From the NCBI GenBank assembly GCA_045801465.1, contig JBJMSU010000135.1:1-57825 (forward strand): DNA of 57,825 bases, in the 5' to 3' direction. The translations under genes were made by a program, and so were the position numbers. The notes under the pieces were generated by a model. That model saw only the letters and a list, made by a program, of their open reading frames with translations, did not search any database and was not told where the DNA came from. Each line of letters starts with the position of its first letter. The first letter of the stretch is position 1. Source of the stretch: DATFWC01 sp045801465. Its GTDB lineage: Bacteria > Pseudomonadota > Alphaproteobacteria > Rhizobiales > Xanthobacteraceae. Positions 9,525 through 18,655 of this stretch are shown piece by piece.

Positions 9525-10559
9525 TTACCGCCGTGCACGCGTTTCCTGGTTCGTGCCCGTGAGCGTGTCCATGAACGCGACGAGATCGAGCCGCTCCTGA
9601 TCGGTCAACTCGATCGGCATCATCAGAGGCGAGCGGCTGGGCCGGTCGATGCCGCCCTTCTCGTAGTGCTTCATCACCTCTTGCAGGTTCGCTTGCGAGC
9701 CGTTGTGCATGTATGGCGGGCGCAGCGCCACCGAGCGCAGCGTCGGCGTCTTGAAGGCGAACTGCATCAGCTCGTCGTCCTTGACCTCGCGTCCGCGTCC
9801 GCGATCGGTGGTCGTGGTGCCGATGTCGTGGAAAAGATCGTCGGTAAAACGCCACCCGCTGTGGCAGGCAAAGCAGTTCGTCTTGCCATTGAACAGGACG
9901 AAGCCGCGCTTGGCGGATTCCGAGATCGCCTGCTCGTCGCCCTCGACCCAGCGGTCGAAAGGCGCGGGCCCCGGCTCCAGTGTCCGCTCGAACGCGGCGA
10001 GAGCCTGCGCAATGGTGTCCACGTTGATCGGCGCATTGGGCAGCGCCGCGTTGAACTTCGCCGCATAGACGGGATCCGATTTGATCCGCTCCTCGATGAC
10101 CTCGACTTTCACCGGTGTGTCGGTCTCGCGCATCGACATCGAGCCGGTCGCGATCGACGCCTTGGCCTGCGCCTCCAATGTCGGGCTGCGGCCGTCCCAG
10201 CCGACCAGGGCCTTGCCGGCGTGTCCCAAGCCGATCAGCGGCTGCGATTTGCGCGAGGTGAGCTTGCCGGAATCATTGCGGCTGCGGGCATCGGTGACGA
10301 CCCAGCCGAGCTCGGGAAAGTGGCAGCCGACGCAGGTCGATCTGCCGGAGGCGGAAATCCGCGGCTCGAAGAACAGGTCGCGACCGAGATCCACCAGCGC
10401 CTGATTCTCGATCGGACGCGGCGCCGGGCGGCGATATTCCCGCTTCATGGCGGCGAGATTGTCCTGCGGCGCGGCACCTTGCGCCTGCACCGGCGCGGCC
10501 GGCGCGAACGCGAAAGCGGCGGCCGCCAGCATGCCTGCCACGGTCTTTGCCAGGTACAA
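9525..10559 (-). CDS. Di-haem cytochrome c peroxidase / MauG-like protein
   Basis: Periplasmic protein with two c-type haem sites, CVGCH and CFACH, about 160 residues apart, as in bacterial cytochrome c peroxidases and MauG-like oxidases. The C-terminal RSVALRPPYMHNGSQANLQEV segment is typical of the family. The start is taken as TTG at 10559 because a strong GGAGG sits five bases upstream, giving a clean signal peptide (MYLAKTVAGMLAAAAFAFA, cleavage after VQAQ); the frame remains open to 10622. Length about 344 residues. It probably reduces hydrogen peroxide with electrons from small cytochromes, or oxidises a partner. It lies between radA and alr. Confidence 0.9.
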   Translation of the reverse strand: MYLAKTVAGMLAAAAFAFAPAAPVQAQGAAPQDNLAAMKREYRRPAPRPIENQALVDLGRDLFFEPRISASGRSTCVGCHFPELGWVVTDARSRNDSGKLTSRKSQPLIGLGHAGKALVGWDGRSPTLEAQAKASIATGSMSMRETDTPVKVEVIEERIKSDPVYAAKFNAALPNAPINVDTIAQALAAFERTLEPGPAPFDRWVEGDEQAISESAKRGFVLFNGKTNCFACHSGWRFTDDLFHDIGTTTTDRGRGREVKDDELMQFAFKTPTLRSVALRPPYMHNGSQANLQEVMKHYEKGGIDRPSRSPLMMPIELTDQERLDLVAFMDTLTGTNQETRARR

Positions 10560-10648
10560 CGGACCCTCCACCGCAAACTGCACTGATCGATTCTGACACC
10601 AAGACGACCGGCACGGCAACAACGTTCAAATCCACGGATTACCTGTGG

Positions 10649-11779
10649 CTATCCTTCATCCCGGTAGATGCGGTGGTAGCGCCCGCCCAGGCTGGTCAGC
10701 ACCTCATAGCCGATCGTTCCGGCATGCGAGGCCAGATCATCGACGCTGATCTCGTCGCCGAGCAGCGTCACGAGGTCGCCGCGCCGCGGCAGGTGTTCCG
10801 GCAAATCGGTCACATCGACGGCGAGAAGATCCATCGAGACGACGCCGGCGAGAGGGCAACGGTGTCCCGCCACGATGGCTTCCGCACCCGGCTTGTTGTC
10901 GCGTGCGCTCGCCGCCCGCAGGATGCCATCGGCGTAACCGACCGCGAGCACCGCGATCCGCGTGGGCCGACGCGCCGTCCAGGTCGCGCCGTAGCCGACC
11001 GTCTCGCCGGCGGCGACACTGCGCACCTGCACGACGCGCACCGCGAGCGCGACCACCGGCCGCATCGGATTGACGTGCAGCGGCGTCGGATTCGCCCCGT
11101 AGAGCGCAACGCCCGGACGAACCATGTCGTGAAGCGCGTCGGGTCCGAGAAAGATGCCGGACGAATTGGCGAGCGACGCCGGAACGCCGGGAAACAGGGC
11201 GCGCAGCTCGCGGAAGGCCGCCATCTGCCTGCCATTGAGCGGATGCTCGGGCAGTTCGGCGCAGGCCAGATGGCTCATCAGCAGGACCAGCTCGCCGCGC
11301 TCGGTCTGCGGCTGTTCTGAAAGCCACACCGCCTCTTCGAAGCTCAGGCCCAGCCGGTTCATCCCGGTGTCGACGTGAAGCGCCGCGCCGCCATGCCACG
11401 ACGTCGTCGCCACGAACGCCTTCCACTCGGCAAACTCGGCGAGGCTGCCGATGACGGGATGGAGATTACAGCCCACGTAGGCGGACGCGGTGCCGGGCAG
11501 GAGCCCGTTGAGCACGTAGATATTCCCCGCCGGTGCGGCCGTGCGCGCACGCCTTCCCTCCGCCAGATGCGCCACGAAGAAGGTGTCGCAGCCGGCGCGG
11601 GCGAGGGCGGCCGTGACGGCTTCCAGCCCGCAGCCGTAACCATCGGCCTTGACCACGGCGGCGCAGCGCGCCGGGGCGGCGCGGCGCGCAAGCTCGCGCC
11701 AATTCGCCGCGACGGCGGCGAGATCGATGGTGAGAATGCCGCTCGCTTCCGGTTCGACGGATTTTGGCTGTTCGCTCAC
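10649..11779 (-). CDS. alr: Alanine racemase
   Basis: PLP-dependent racemase giving D-alanine for peptidoglycan. Fold type III signature VVKADGYGCG carries the PLP Lys at about residue 44; the second-domain catalytic Tyr lies in VGYGATW and substrate-binding features follow (VSMDLLAVDVTDLP). 376 residues is normal. HVDTGMNRLGL, the family's conserved Arg region, is present. It starts 37 bp after the dnaB stop on the same strand, so the two are probably co-transcribed. Confidence 0.96.
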   Translation of the reverse strand: MSEQPKSVEPEASGILTIDLAAVAANWRELARRAAPARCAAVVKADGYGCGLEAVTAALARAGCDTFFVAHLAEGRRARTAAPAGNIYVLNGLLPGTASAYVGCNLHPVIGSLAEFAEWKAFVATTSWHGGAALHVDTGMNRLGLSFEEAVWLSEQPQTERGELVLLMSHLACAELPEHPLNGRQMAAFRELRALFPGVPASLANSSGIFLGPDALHDMVRPGVALYGANPTPLHVNPMRPVVALAVRVVQVRSVAAGETVGYGATWTARRPTRIAVLAVGYADGILRAASARDNKPGAEAIVAGHRCPLAGVVSMDLLAVDVTDLPEHLPRRGDLVTLLGDEISVDDLASHAGTIGYEVLTSLGGRYHRIYRDEG

Positions 11780-11816
11780 AACCGGCCATCATCGGCGTCT
11801 TGAACGGCCGTGGCAA

Positions 11817-13316
11817 TCAGAGCGGCACCTCCGGCAGCCGCTCTTCATCGGCGAGGTTGGCGAAGCGCGTCACGTCGGCCTTGAACTGCAGCGCCACCGT
11901 GCCGGTCGGTCCGTGCCGCTGCTTGCCGATGATGACCTCGGCCTTGCCGTGCACCGCCTCCATCTCGCTCTGCCATTTGAAGTGCTCCTCGCTGCCGGCG
12001 CGCGGCTCCCGGTTCTTCAGGTAGTATTCCTCGCGGAAGACGAACAGCACCACGTCGGCGTCCTGCTCGATCGAGCCTGATTCGCGCAGATCGGAGAGCT
12101 GGGGGCGCTTGTCGTCGCGGTTCTCGACCTGCCGCGAGAGCTGCGATAAGGCCAGGATCGGAACGTTGAGCTCCTTGGCGAGCGCCTTCAGGCTGGTGGT
12201 GATCTCGGTGATCTCGTGCACGCGGCCCTCGAGCGCCCGCCGCGTCGAGCCCGAGAGCAGCTGGATATAGTCGATCACCACCAGATCCAGGCCGCGCTGG
12301 CGCTTGAGCCGGCGTGCCCGGGCGGCGAGCTGGGCAATGGAGAGGCCGCCGGTCTCGTCGATGAACAGCGGGATCGTTTCCATATCGCGCGCGCAGGCGG
12401 CGATCCGGTCGAAATCGGACGCATCGATCTCGCCGCGGCGGATGCGATAGGACGGGATGCCGGTCTGCTCGGAGATGATGCGGGTGGCCAGCTGCTCGGC
12501 CGACATTTCGAGCGAAAAGAAGCCGATGATCCCCCCGTCGACCGTGTAGGTGCGCCCGTCGGCGCGCACCTCGCCGTGCCAATGCTTGGCGATGTTATAG
12601 GCGACGTTGGTGGCAAGCGCCGTCTTCCCCATGCCGGGGCGCCCGGCGAGGATGACGAGATCGGACGGCTGCAGGCCGCCCATCATGCGGTCGAGATCGG
12701 TCAGGCCGGTGGCCAGCCCGGAGAGCTTGCCGTCGCGCTGATAGGCGCGCGCCGCCATGTCCACGGCAGTGGTCAATGCCGACGCAAAGCGCTGGAAGCC
12801 GGTGTCGTATTTGCCGGTCTCGGCGAGCTCGTAGAGCCGGCGCTCGGCGTCCTCGATCTGCTCCTGCGGGGCGAAGTCGACCGGCGCGTCGAATGCGACG
12901 TTGACCATGTCCTCGCCGATCACGATCAACGAGCGACGGATGGCGAGATCGTAGATCGTGTGGCCGTAATCGGCGGCGTTGATCACGGTGGTGGCTTCGG
13001 CCGCCAGCCGCGCCAGGTACTGACTGGCATTGAGCCCGCCGATATCGAGATCGGCGGGAAGGAAGGTCTTCAGCGTGACCGGCGTCGCCACCTTGCCGGC
13101 GCGGATGAGGCTGCCGCCGAGGTCGAAAATCGTCTGATGCAGCGGCTCGAAGAAATGGGCGGGCTCGAGAAAATCGGAAACGCGGTAGAACGCCTCGTTG
13201 TTGACCAGAATGGCGCCGAGCAGCGCCTGCTCGGCCTCGATATTGTGCGGGGCCGCGCGATACGCCGGGGTGGGGTCGGACGGCAGCTTGCGTGCCGTCG
13301 CATCCTGCAAGGCCAT
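11817..13316 (-). CDS. dnaB: Replicative DNA helicase DnaB
   Basis: Hexameric 5'-3' helicase of the replication fork, 499 residues. The N-terminal primase-interacting domain (PHNIEAEQALLGAILVNNEAF) is followed by a RecA-like motor with Walker A GRPGMGKT (about 225-232), Walker B region LVVIDYIQLL, and the DnaB signature LSQLSRQVENRDDKRPQLSDLRESG. No intein or insertion is visible. The upstream ~295 bp contains a hairpin-like repeat and probably the promoter. Confidence 0.98.
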   Translation of the reverse strand: MALQDATARKLPSDPTPAYRAAPHNIEAEQALLGAILVNNEAFYRVSDFLEPAHFFEPLHQTIFDLGGSLIRAGKVATPVTLKTFLPADLDIGGLNASQYLARLAAEATTVINAADYGHTIYDLAIRRSLIVIGEDMVNVAFDAPVDFAPQEQIEDAERRLYELAETGKYDTGFQRFASALTTAVDMAARAYQRDGKLSGLATGLTDLDRMMGGLQPSDLVILAGRPGMGKTALATNVAYNIAKHWHGEVRADGRTYTVDGGIIGFFSLEMSAEQLATRIISEQTGIPSYRIRRGEIDASDFDRIAACARDMETIPLFIDETGGLSIAQLAARARRLKRQRGLDLVVIDYIQLLSGSTRRALEGRVHEITEITTSLKALAKELNVPILALSQLSRQVENRDDKRPQLSDLRESGSIEQDADVVLFVFREEYYLKNREPRAGSEEHFKWQSEMEAVHGKAEVIIGKQRHGPTGTVALQFKADVTRFANLADEERLPEVPL

Positions 13317-13611
13317 GGATTCCTCTCAAGCGCGCGATTCCAACCATGTTCCGTTCCGCCGGGAGCGGGACATGCCCCTTTAATCACGCATGTTCTTAGA
13401 ACGGCGAACCCGATACCCACGTCGCCGCGACATGCGACCTAGCACGGCGGCGGCGGGTGAGCGTGTCATATTGGGCGGGGTGAGAAGTTCATCCCGCTAT
13501 CCAGCTGATCCACACCCGCGAAAAAAGAATCGGCGGCGCGAACGAGATTTCGATTGACAGGAGTTTTTGGCGGTTTTCGGACGCGCGGAGCAGCGCGTGC
13601 CGGGCGAACCG
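13317..13611. other. Intergenic region upstream of dnaB
   Basis: About 295 bp between dnaB and the cfa-like gene, both on the minus strand. It includes a GTTCCG/CATGTTC-type imperfect hairpin (about 13346-13400, CATGTTCCGTTCC ... CATGTTCTTAGAAC), related to the dispersed GCGCATGTTC hairpins elsewhere in the window. The rest is GC-rich with no convincing frame. The dnaB promoter is expected here but was not identified. Confidence 0.4.
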
Positions 13612-14868
13612 CTACTCTCCGGCGAGTCGCAGCGGCGGACGCCTGCCGCCCTCCACCGCCCGCAGCCGCGCCTCTTCGCGGGCGATGTAGTCACGCGTGA
13701 TGGGAACGACGCCCTCGCGCTTGGCGAGCTGCAGTTGAAATACCATCAGACCCGAGTGGCGAAACGACATCTCGGATGAGGCGAGATAGAATTCCCACAT
13801 CCTGAGGAAGCGCGGGTCGTACAGTCGTTCCACTTCCTCGCGATGGACGAGGAAGCGCTCGCGCCATGCCTTCAGGGTTTCGGCGTAGTGCAGGCGAAGC
13901 ATCTCGATATCGGTCACCAGCAGGCCGGCGCGCTCGACGGCAGGCAGTACTTCGGACAGCGCCGGGATATAGCCGCCGGGAAAGATGTACTTGGCGATGA
14001 ACGGGTTGGTGACACCGGGGCCTTCCGACCGGCCGATCGAGTGCAGCAGAATGACGCCGTCGGGCTCGAGCAGCTCCGCGCATTTACGGAAGAAGGCATC
14101 GTAAAAGCCGATGCCGACATGCTCGAACATGCCCACCGAGACGATGCGATCGTAGCGCTCACCGACGTCGCGGTAGTCCTGCAGCTGGAACTCCACGGCG
14201 CTGCCGAGCCCCTTTTCCTCGGCGCGGGCGCGCGAGGCCGCAAGCTGTTCCTGCGACAAAGTGACTCCCTTCACCCGCGCGCCGCAGACCTCGGCCAGAT
14301 AAAGGGCAAGGCCGCCCCAGCCTGACCCGATGTCCAGGACCCGAGATTTCGGCTCGAGCAGGAGCTTGGCGGCGAGATGGCGCTTCTTGGCGAGCTGCGC
14401 GTCATCCAGGGACATATCCGGCGCCTCGAAGTAGGCGCAGCTGTATTGGCGGTCGGCGTCGAGGAACAAGGAGTAAAGGTGCCCATCGAGGTCGTAATGG
14501 TGGGCGACGTTCTTTCGCGCGCGGCCGCGGCGGTTGAACTGCTGCAAACGGCGCCACAGGTAGCGCGCCAGCCATTGCGGCCGCATCCACCCGGGAAGGC
14601 TGGTCATCTGGTCCTGCGACAGCGCCAGCGCCAGCAGATCGGCGATCGAACCCTCTTCGACGACGAAGCCGCCGTCCATGTACGTCTCGCCGACCTTGAG
14701 CTCGGGATCGAGGAGGACGGCGAACTCGGCCGCGGACGTCATGAAACGCACGGCAACGCATTTTCCGCTCCCATCGCCGAGCGTGAAGCTCCTGCCGTTG
14801 GCGGTGGTGACGCGCAAATTTCCGTGCCGGATCAACCCGCTGAGAACACTACGCAACAACCGGTCCAT
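13612..14868 (-). CDS. Cyclopropane-fatty-acyl-phospholipid synthase family methyltransferase
   Basis: SAM-dependent methyltransferase of 418 residues. The N-terminal part (MTSAAEFAVLLDPELKVGETYMDG) is the Cfa-specific lipid-binding region, followed by HHYDLDGHLYSLFLD and the SAM motif VLDIGSGWGGLALYLA. EHVGIGFYDAFF and SIGRSEGPGVTNPFIAKYIFPGGYIP are diagnostic of the family. It adds a methylene group across double bonds of membrane phospholipids, or a related modification. Start chosen at ATG 14868 (MDRLLRSVLSG), as upstream residues to 14898 are not family-like. It is divergent from the cytochrome-like gene at 15196. Confidence 0.93.
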   Translation of the reverse strand: MDRLLRSVLSGLIRHGNLRVTTANGRSFTLGDGSGKCVAVRFMTSAAEFAVLLDPELKVGETYMDGGFVVEEGSIADLLALALSQDQMTSLPGWMRPQWLARYLWRRLQQFNRRGRARKNVAHHYDLDGHLYSLFLDADRQYSCAYFEAPDMSLDDAQLAKKRHLAAKLLLEPKSRVLDIGSGWGGLALYLAEVCGARVKGVTLSQEQLAASRARAEEKGLGSAVEFQLQDYRDVGERYDRIVSVGMFEHVGIGFYDAFFRKCAELLEPDGVILLHSIGRSEGPGVTNPFIAKYIFPGGYIPALSEVLPAVERAGLLVTDIEMLRLHYAETLKAWRERFLVHREEVERLYDPRFLRMWEFYLASSEMSFRHSGLMVFQLQLAKREGVVPITRDYIAREEARLRAVEGGRRPPLRLAGE

Positions 14869-15195
14869 GGGGCGGCTCCGCCAGCACCACATCGGCACCG
14901 GCGCTTAAGGCAAAATCCTTCACCCGGCTACCGACAACACAAGCCCGCGATACGCGGCGGGCCGACTGGTTTTCGACACAATTATTAAAGCAAACTCGGT
15001 GCAGGCGGCAATGTGGCACTGCAAAAATTAGCAGGCGATCCGAGAGCGTCGTTAACGCGGGGGCCGACGGCGCTCGCTGCGCCGGGCGAGTGCGGACGGG
15101 CCTGTTTGCCAGAGAAAAAGCGGCCACGTATAGAACCCGGACGCGCATTTCGTCTCCTTCGACGGAGCTTGCGCGAGACAGTAAGGAGGCCCTGA
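14869..15195. other. Divergent intergenic region, cfa-like / cytochrome-like genes
   Basis: About 327 bp separating two divergent genes, so it should hold promoters for both. There is an AT-rich patch near 14970-15000 (TTTTCGACACAATTATTAAAGC), the most promoter-like stretch. AGTAAGGAGG just before 15196 is a strong Shine-Dalgarno for the rightward gene. No RNA gene or repeat was recognised. Confidence 0.45.
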
Positions 15196-15900
15196 GTGCC
15201 GAAGATGCGGCTCCTTTGGCCATGCGTGGTCGCGCTGCTGACAGGATTTGCGGCCACCGGCGCGTATGGCCAGCAGGATCTGGATGCCGGGAAAACCGGC
15301 CCTCAGCTGTTCGCGCAGGACTGCGCCGCCTGCCATCGTTCGCCGCAAGGCCTGTCAAAGACTCTGAGCGGCGGATCGCTCGTGAGCTTCCTGCGCCAGC
15401 ACTACACCAGCAGTTCGACATCTGCCGGCGTCGTGGCCGGCTATCTGCTGGCCGCCGGCGCCAATGTCCGCGGCGAACGGCAGAAAGGGCAACCGGCCGA
15501 GGAGGCAAAACAATCCGGGCAGCCGCGCGAGCGATCCAAGCCCGCCCGCCCGGGCGAGACCGCCCCGATCCCACCCGCGTCGGTGCCGTCTGCGGGTCCG
15601 CCGGCGCCCGCGCCGCGGCAGCAGCATGAGCGGATTGCGCGGCCTACGGATGTGACCGTGGATCGCCACGGCCAGCCCTCGCGCAAATTGCGCCGCCCGC
15701 GGCCAGGCGAACCGACAGCCGCCCCCGCCACGCCGGAAGCGGCCCCTGCCGCGCCGGCCGCAGAACCCTCCACCGCGGCAGCCGCCGTCCAGCCCGCGGC
15801 CTCGTCGGGATCGGATGCATCGCCGGACGGGGCTAAGGAGCCGACCGCTCGCGCGGCGACCCCCGCGGCGCCCTCCGGCTTTGCCGAGCCGCTGCCCTGA
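15196..15900 (+). CDS. Secreted c-type cytochrome-like protein with Pro/Ala-rich tail
   Basis: Protein of 234 residues: signal peptide (LLWPCVVALLTGFAATGAYGQ), a short single-haem-like domain with CAACH at about residues 44-48, then about 130 residues of Pro/Ala/Glu/Arg low-complexity sequence. Start is GTG at 15196, supported by AAGGAGG a few bases upstream. The haem domain is small and no clear distal Met ligand is seen, so electron-transfer ability is uncertain. The tail may tether it to the cell wall or to partners. I recall similar genes next to rplI in related bacteria. Convergent with rplI, 6 bp apart. Confidence 0.7.
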   Translation: MPKMRLLWPCVVALLTGFAATGAYGQQDLDAGKTGPQLFAQDCAACHRSPQGLSKTLSGGSLVSFLRQHYTSSSTSAGVVAGYLLAAGANVRGERQKGQPAEEAKQSGQPRERSKPARPGETAPIPPASVPSAGPPAPAPRQQHERIARPTDVTVDRHGQPSRKLRRPRPGEPTAAPATPEAAPAAPAAEPSTAAAAVQPAASSGSDASPDGAKEPTARAATPAAPSGFAEPLP

Positions 15901-15906
15901 CCACCG

Positions 15907-16503
15907 TCAGGTAGGTTCCGCCTCGCCGGCCGCTTCCTCGGCTGCAGGCTTCTCGAAGAAGGCTTCGGCGACGGCCTGCGCCTGCTCGGCCTCTTCCTCG
16001 TCGGGCTGCTCGCGCCGCACGGTCACGTCCTCGCCGCGGGCGAGACGGCCCGCCTCGTCGGCGTTGCGTGCCACGTACACCGTGATCGTCACCTCGATTT
16101 CGGGGTGAAGCGCCACCGGGACCTTATGGACTCCGATCAGCTTGATGGGAGCATTCAGCTGGATCTGGTTGCGGTTGACGCTGAAACCGCCGTTGGTGAG
16201 GAGCTCCGCGACATCGCGCGTCGACACCGAGCCGTAGAGTTGCCCGGTCTCGGAGGCTTGGCGCAACACCGTCACGGTCTGGCCGTTGAGCTTGGAGCCG
16301 ACCTTGTCGGCTTCGCTCTTGAGCTCGAGATTGCGCGCCTCGAGCTGCGTCTTCATGGTCTCGAAGCGCTTCCTGTTCTCGGCGGTGGCGCGCAGCGCCT
16401 TGCCTTTCGGCAGGAGGAAGTTGCGCGCATAGCCGTCCTTCACGCGGACGACCTCTCCCATCTGGCCGAGCTTGCCCACGCGCTCGAGTAAAATCACTTC
16501 CAT
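15907..16503 (-). CDS. rplI: 50S ribosomal protein L9
   Basis: L9 spans the ribosome from the L1 stalk base and helps keep reading frame. N-terminal MEVILLERVGKLGQMGEVVRVKDGYARNFLLPKGKA is unmistakable, then the long connecting helix and C-terminal domain. The C-terminus has an acidic, Ala/Glu-rich extension (about 40 residues) beyond the usual ~150, giving 198 residues; such tails are seen in rhizobial L9. ATG 16503 is preferred to 16515 because GGAG lies six bases before it. Last gene of the rpsF-rpsR-DUF2232-rplI operon. Confidence 0.97.
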   Translation of the reverse strand: MEVILLERVGKLGQMGEVVRVKDGYARNFLLPKGKALRATAENRKRFETMKTQLEARNLELKSEADKVGSKLNGQTVTVLRQASETGQLYGSVSTRDVAELLTNGGFSVNRNQIQLNAPIKLIGVHKVPVALHPEIEVTITVYVARNADEAGRLARGEDVTVRREQPDEEEAEQAQAVAEAFFEKPAAEEAAGEAEPT

Positions 16504-16541
16504 GTCACGCTCCATCTTTCATTGCGGTTCATCGGAATGTC

Positions 16542-17510
16542 TCAGGTGTGCGGCGACGGAGGGCTGCGCCTGGCGGCGACGCGCCCGCGCAGATCGATGA
16601 CGGTGTCGGCCAAGCCCAGGAGCACCATGACCAGCACGGGCCAGCCGAGGAGGCCGACGGTGGCATAGGCTCCGGCGAGGACGAGTCCCCGGCCGCTGAT
16701 GCCGCTGGTGATCTGATGCAGAACGGCGAATCCCAGAATCGCATAGGCGGTCAGCAACGTCGCGGCGAGCACGCCGGCGACGATGCCGATAAGCCCAGGC
16801 AGAAAGCTCCCGGCGATCGCCAGCGCCAGCGCGGCGGGAACGAGGGGCGGGAAGGCGATCGCCGCGAGATCCGGCCAGGGACGCTTGAGCCGGCCGGAGA
16901 CCTTCACGATGCGCGCGGCGAGCCACAGGTTGACGAGATTGCTGATGGTCGCCAGCACCGCGGCCAGCGGCGGGAACACGATAGCGAGCAGGCGGATCAG
17001 GCGCTTGGGATCGGTGCTCGTCGGAAGCTGGAGCGGTGCATCCGCCGGGGTCCCGCTCTGAACGCGAAGGAATTGTTCAAACACGCGCTCGAATCCCGCG
17101 CGGATCGTTTCGGCGTCAAAACCAATGTTGAGGAGACTGATCGTGACCACCGTGGTGGCGATGAGCGCCGCCCAGACGACGAGACGCCCCACCGGATACC
17201 ACTCGACGTCGTCCCGCTGTGGTGCGGGGCGGGCGAGCAGCGCGAGATAGCCGAGCCAGCAGGCCGGCAATCCCACGCTGACGAGAAAAGCCATGAACAG
17301 CACGCTCGAAAGCGAAACAGCGAGCCCGGCTGCCGCGACGATGGCGGCGACGAGCCCTGCCACATAGCTCCATCCCATTGCGGCAATCAGGATGGGCAGC
17401 GGCGTGATCGACACCAGCACAAGGGCAAATGCCGACCCCGAGATGAACGAGGCAAACAGCAGGGCGGCAGCGGCCCCGGCCACAATCCCGATAAGGAGAA
17501 TCTGCACCAT
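16542..17510 (-). CDS. DUF2232 family multi-pass membrane protein
   Basis: Protein of 322 residues with about eight hydrophobic segments, starting ILLIGIVAGAAAALLFASFISG. Position between rpsR and rplI and the membrane pattern fit the DUF2232 (YybS-like) family, often found in this spot in alphaproteobacteria. Some relatives resemble S components of ECF transporters, but no substrate can be inferred. It lies 38 bp upstream of rplI and 77 bp downstream of rpsR, so it is very likely co-transcribed with them. Confidence 0.85.
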   Translation of the reverse strand: MVQILLIGIVAGAAAALLFASFISGSAFALVLVSITPLPILIAAMGWSYVAGLVAAIVAAAGLAVSLSSVLFMAFLVSVGLPACWLGYLALLARPAPQRDDVEWYPVGRLVVWAALIATTVVTISLLNIGFDAETIRAGFERVFEQFLRVQSGTPADAPLQLPTSTDPKRLIRLLAIVFPPLAAVLATISNLVNLWLAARIVKVSGRLKRPWPDLAAIAFPPLVPAALALAIAGSFLPGLIGIVAGVLAATLLTAYAILGFAVLHQITSGISGRGLVLAGAYATVGLLGWPVLVMVLLGLADTVIDLRGRVAARRSPPSPHT

Positions 17511-17587
17511 TTCAGCTGTCCCGCTCGTCGAGCGGTTAGAGGCGGATCACAGCCCGTCCCAACCGGACCTTTGGCAATCGAAGGCCG

Positions 17588-17833
17588 TCACCCGATCAGA
17601 TACGGCAGCAGGCCCAGGAATCGCGCGCGCTTGATGGCGCGCGCGAGCTCGCGCTGCTTCTTCGCCGACACCGCGGTGATGCGGCTCGGAACGATCTTGC
17701 CGCGCTCGGAGACATAGCGCTGCAGCAGCTTCACGTCCTTGTAGTCGATCTTCGGCGCGTTGGCGCCGGAAAACGGACACGTCTTGCGGCGACGGAAGAA
17801 CGGCCGGCGGGCGGGCAATTGGGCGAAGCTCAT
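17588..17833 (-). CDS. rpsR: 30S ribosomal protein S18
   Basis: S18 binds with S6 on the 30S platform. Core motifs are present: RRKTCPFSG, IDYKDVKLLQRYVSERGKIVPSRITAVSAKKQRELARAIKRARFLGLLPY. Length 81 residues from ATG 17833, which has GGAG eight bases upstream. An alternative GTG at 17842 overlaps the rpsF stop but its Shine-Dalgarno would directly abut the start, so it is less likely. Confidence 0.97.
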   Translation of the reverse strand: MSFAQLPARRPFFRRRKTCPFSGANAPKIDYKDVKLLQRYVSERGKIVPSRITAVSAKKQRELARAIKRARFLGLLPYLIG

Positions 17834-17838
17834 GGTGC

Positions 17839-18264
17839 TCACTCCTCCGTCGTTTCGGTTTGTTCGGAGTCTTCACGCGGGCCGCGAACGTCGCGCTCAC
17901 GACGGCGCTCGCCACGGCGCTCCTCGCGGTCGCGCTCACGATCGGCCTTGCGCATCATCGCCGATGGGCCGGCCTCGTGCTCCTCGACCCGCACCGTGAG
18001 ATAGCGCAGGACGTCCTCGTTGAGCCGCTCCTGCCGCTCGATTTCGGCAATCGCCGCCGGCGGCGCGTCGACGTTCATGAACGTGAAGTGCGCCTTGCGG
18101 TTCTTGCGCAGCCGGTAGCTGAGCGACTTGACGCCCCAATATTCGCTGTTGGCGACTGTCCCGCCCATCTGCTCGATGACGGCCTTGAACTGCGCGGTCA
18201 ATTCATCGACCTGCTGCGTCGTCACGTCCTGACGCGCAAGATATACGTGCTCGTAAAGCGCCAT
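17839..18264 (-). CDS. rpsF: 30S ribosomal protein S6
   Basis: S6 is a platform protein that pairs with S18. MALYEHVYLARQDV at the start is characteristic, followed by the ferredoxin-like fold (YWGVKSLSYRLRKNRKAHF). The C-terminus is extended by an Arg/Glu/Asp-rich tail (RERDREERRGERRRERD), making 141 residues against about 100-135 usually. ATG 18264 is the family start; the frame is open to 18513 but that part is not S6-like. First gene of the operon. Confidence 0.97.
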   Translation of the reverse strand: MALYEHVYLARQDVTTQQVDELTAQFKAVIEQMGGTVANSEYWGVKSLSYRLRKNRKAHFTFMNVDAPPAAIAEIERQERLNEDVLRYLTVRVEEHEAGPSAMMRKADRERDREERRGERRRERDVRGPREDSEQTETTEE

Positions 18265-18655
18265 GGGTCTGAAGCCTTTCGGTTCGTTCGGCCGATCCCG
18301 ACGCCAAGCCACCCGAGCCTTTCCGAAAGGCCCGAACACTCGAGATGCGGGAACACGGGACGCCGGGCCATGAGGCCCTGCCGCACGGGCTCGTTGCCGT
18401 GCGGCCGTCCGTTCAGCTCCCAGCCGGGATCGAGCGGAAGCGTGGTTATAGGCATCCGCGACGAAAACACAAGCGGCACTCCAACGGCCGGTGCTTGACT
18501 CGCGTGGGTCCACAGTGTCTTAGCGCATGTTCCGGCGAAGTGGCCACCGGTTCGCCGACAAGAACATGCGCCACTCAGGGAATCCTAGAGCATGTCCCGA
18601 TTCCGAAGGAACGGGACAGGCTCCTCGGGCCCGCCTTCAGCCAAGAGGAAACGAC
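18265..18655. other. Divergent intergenic region, rpsF / fabD, with hairpin repeat
   Basis: About 390 bp expected to contain divergent promoters. At 18523-18571 lies a hairpin: GCGCATGTTCCGGCGAA ... TTCGCCG ... GAACATGCGC, whose outer arms (10 nt) are perfectly complementary. It belongs to the same family as 22333-22400. A CTAGAGCATGTCCCGATTCC piece at 18585-18605 resembles the GAGCATGATC repeat family. AGAGGAAACGAC precedes the fabD ATG. No coding signal found. Confidence 0.55.

Noticed and set aside
12216..13442. 408-residue plus-strand frame opposite dnaB
   Set aside because: Antisense shadow of dnaB; Gly/Arg-rich with no recognisable motifs.
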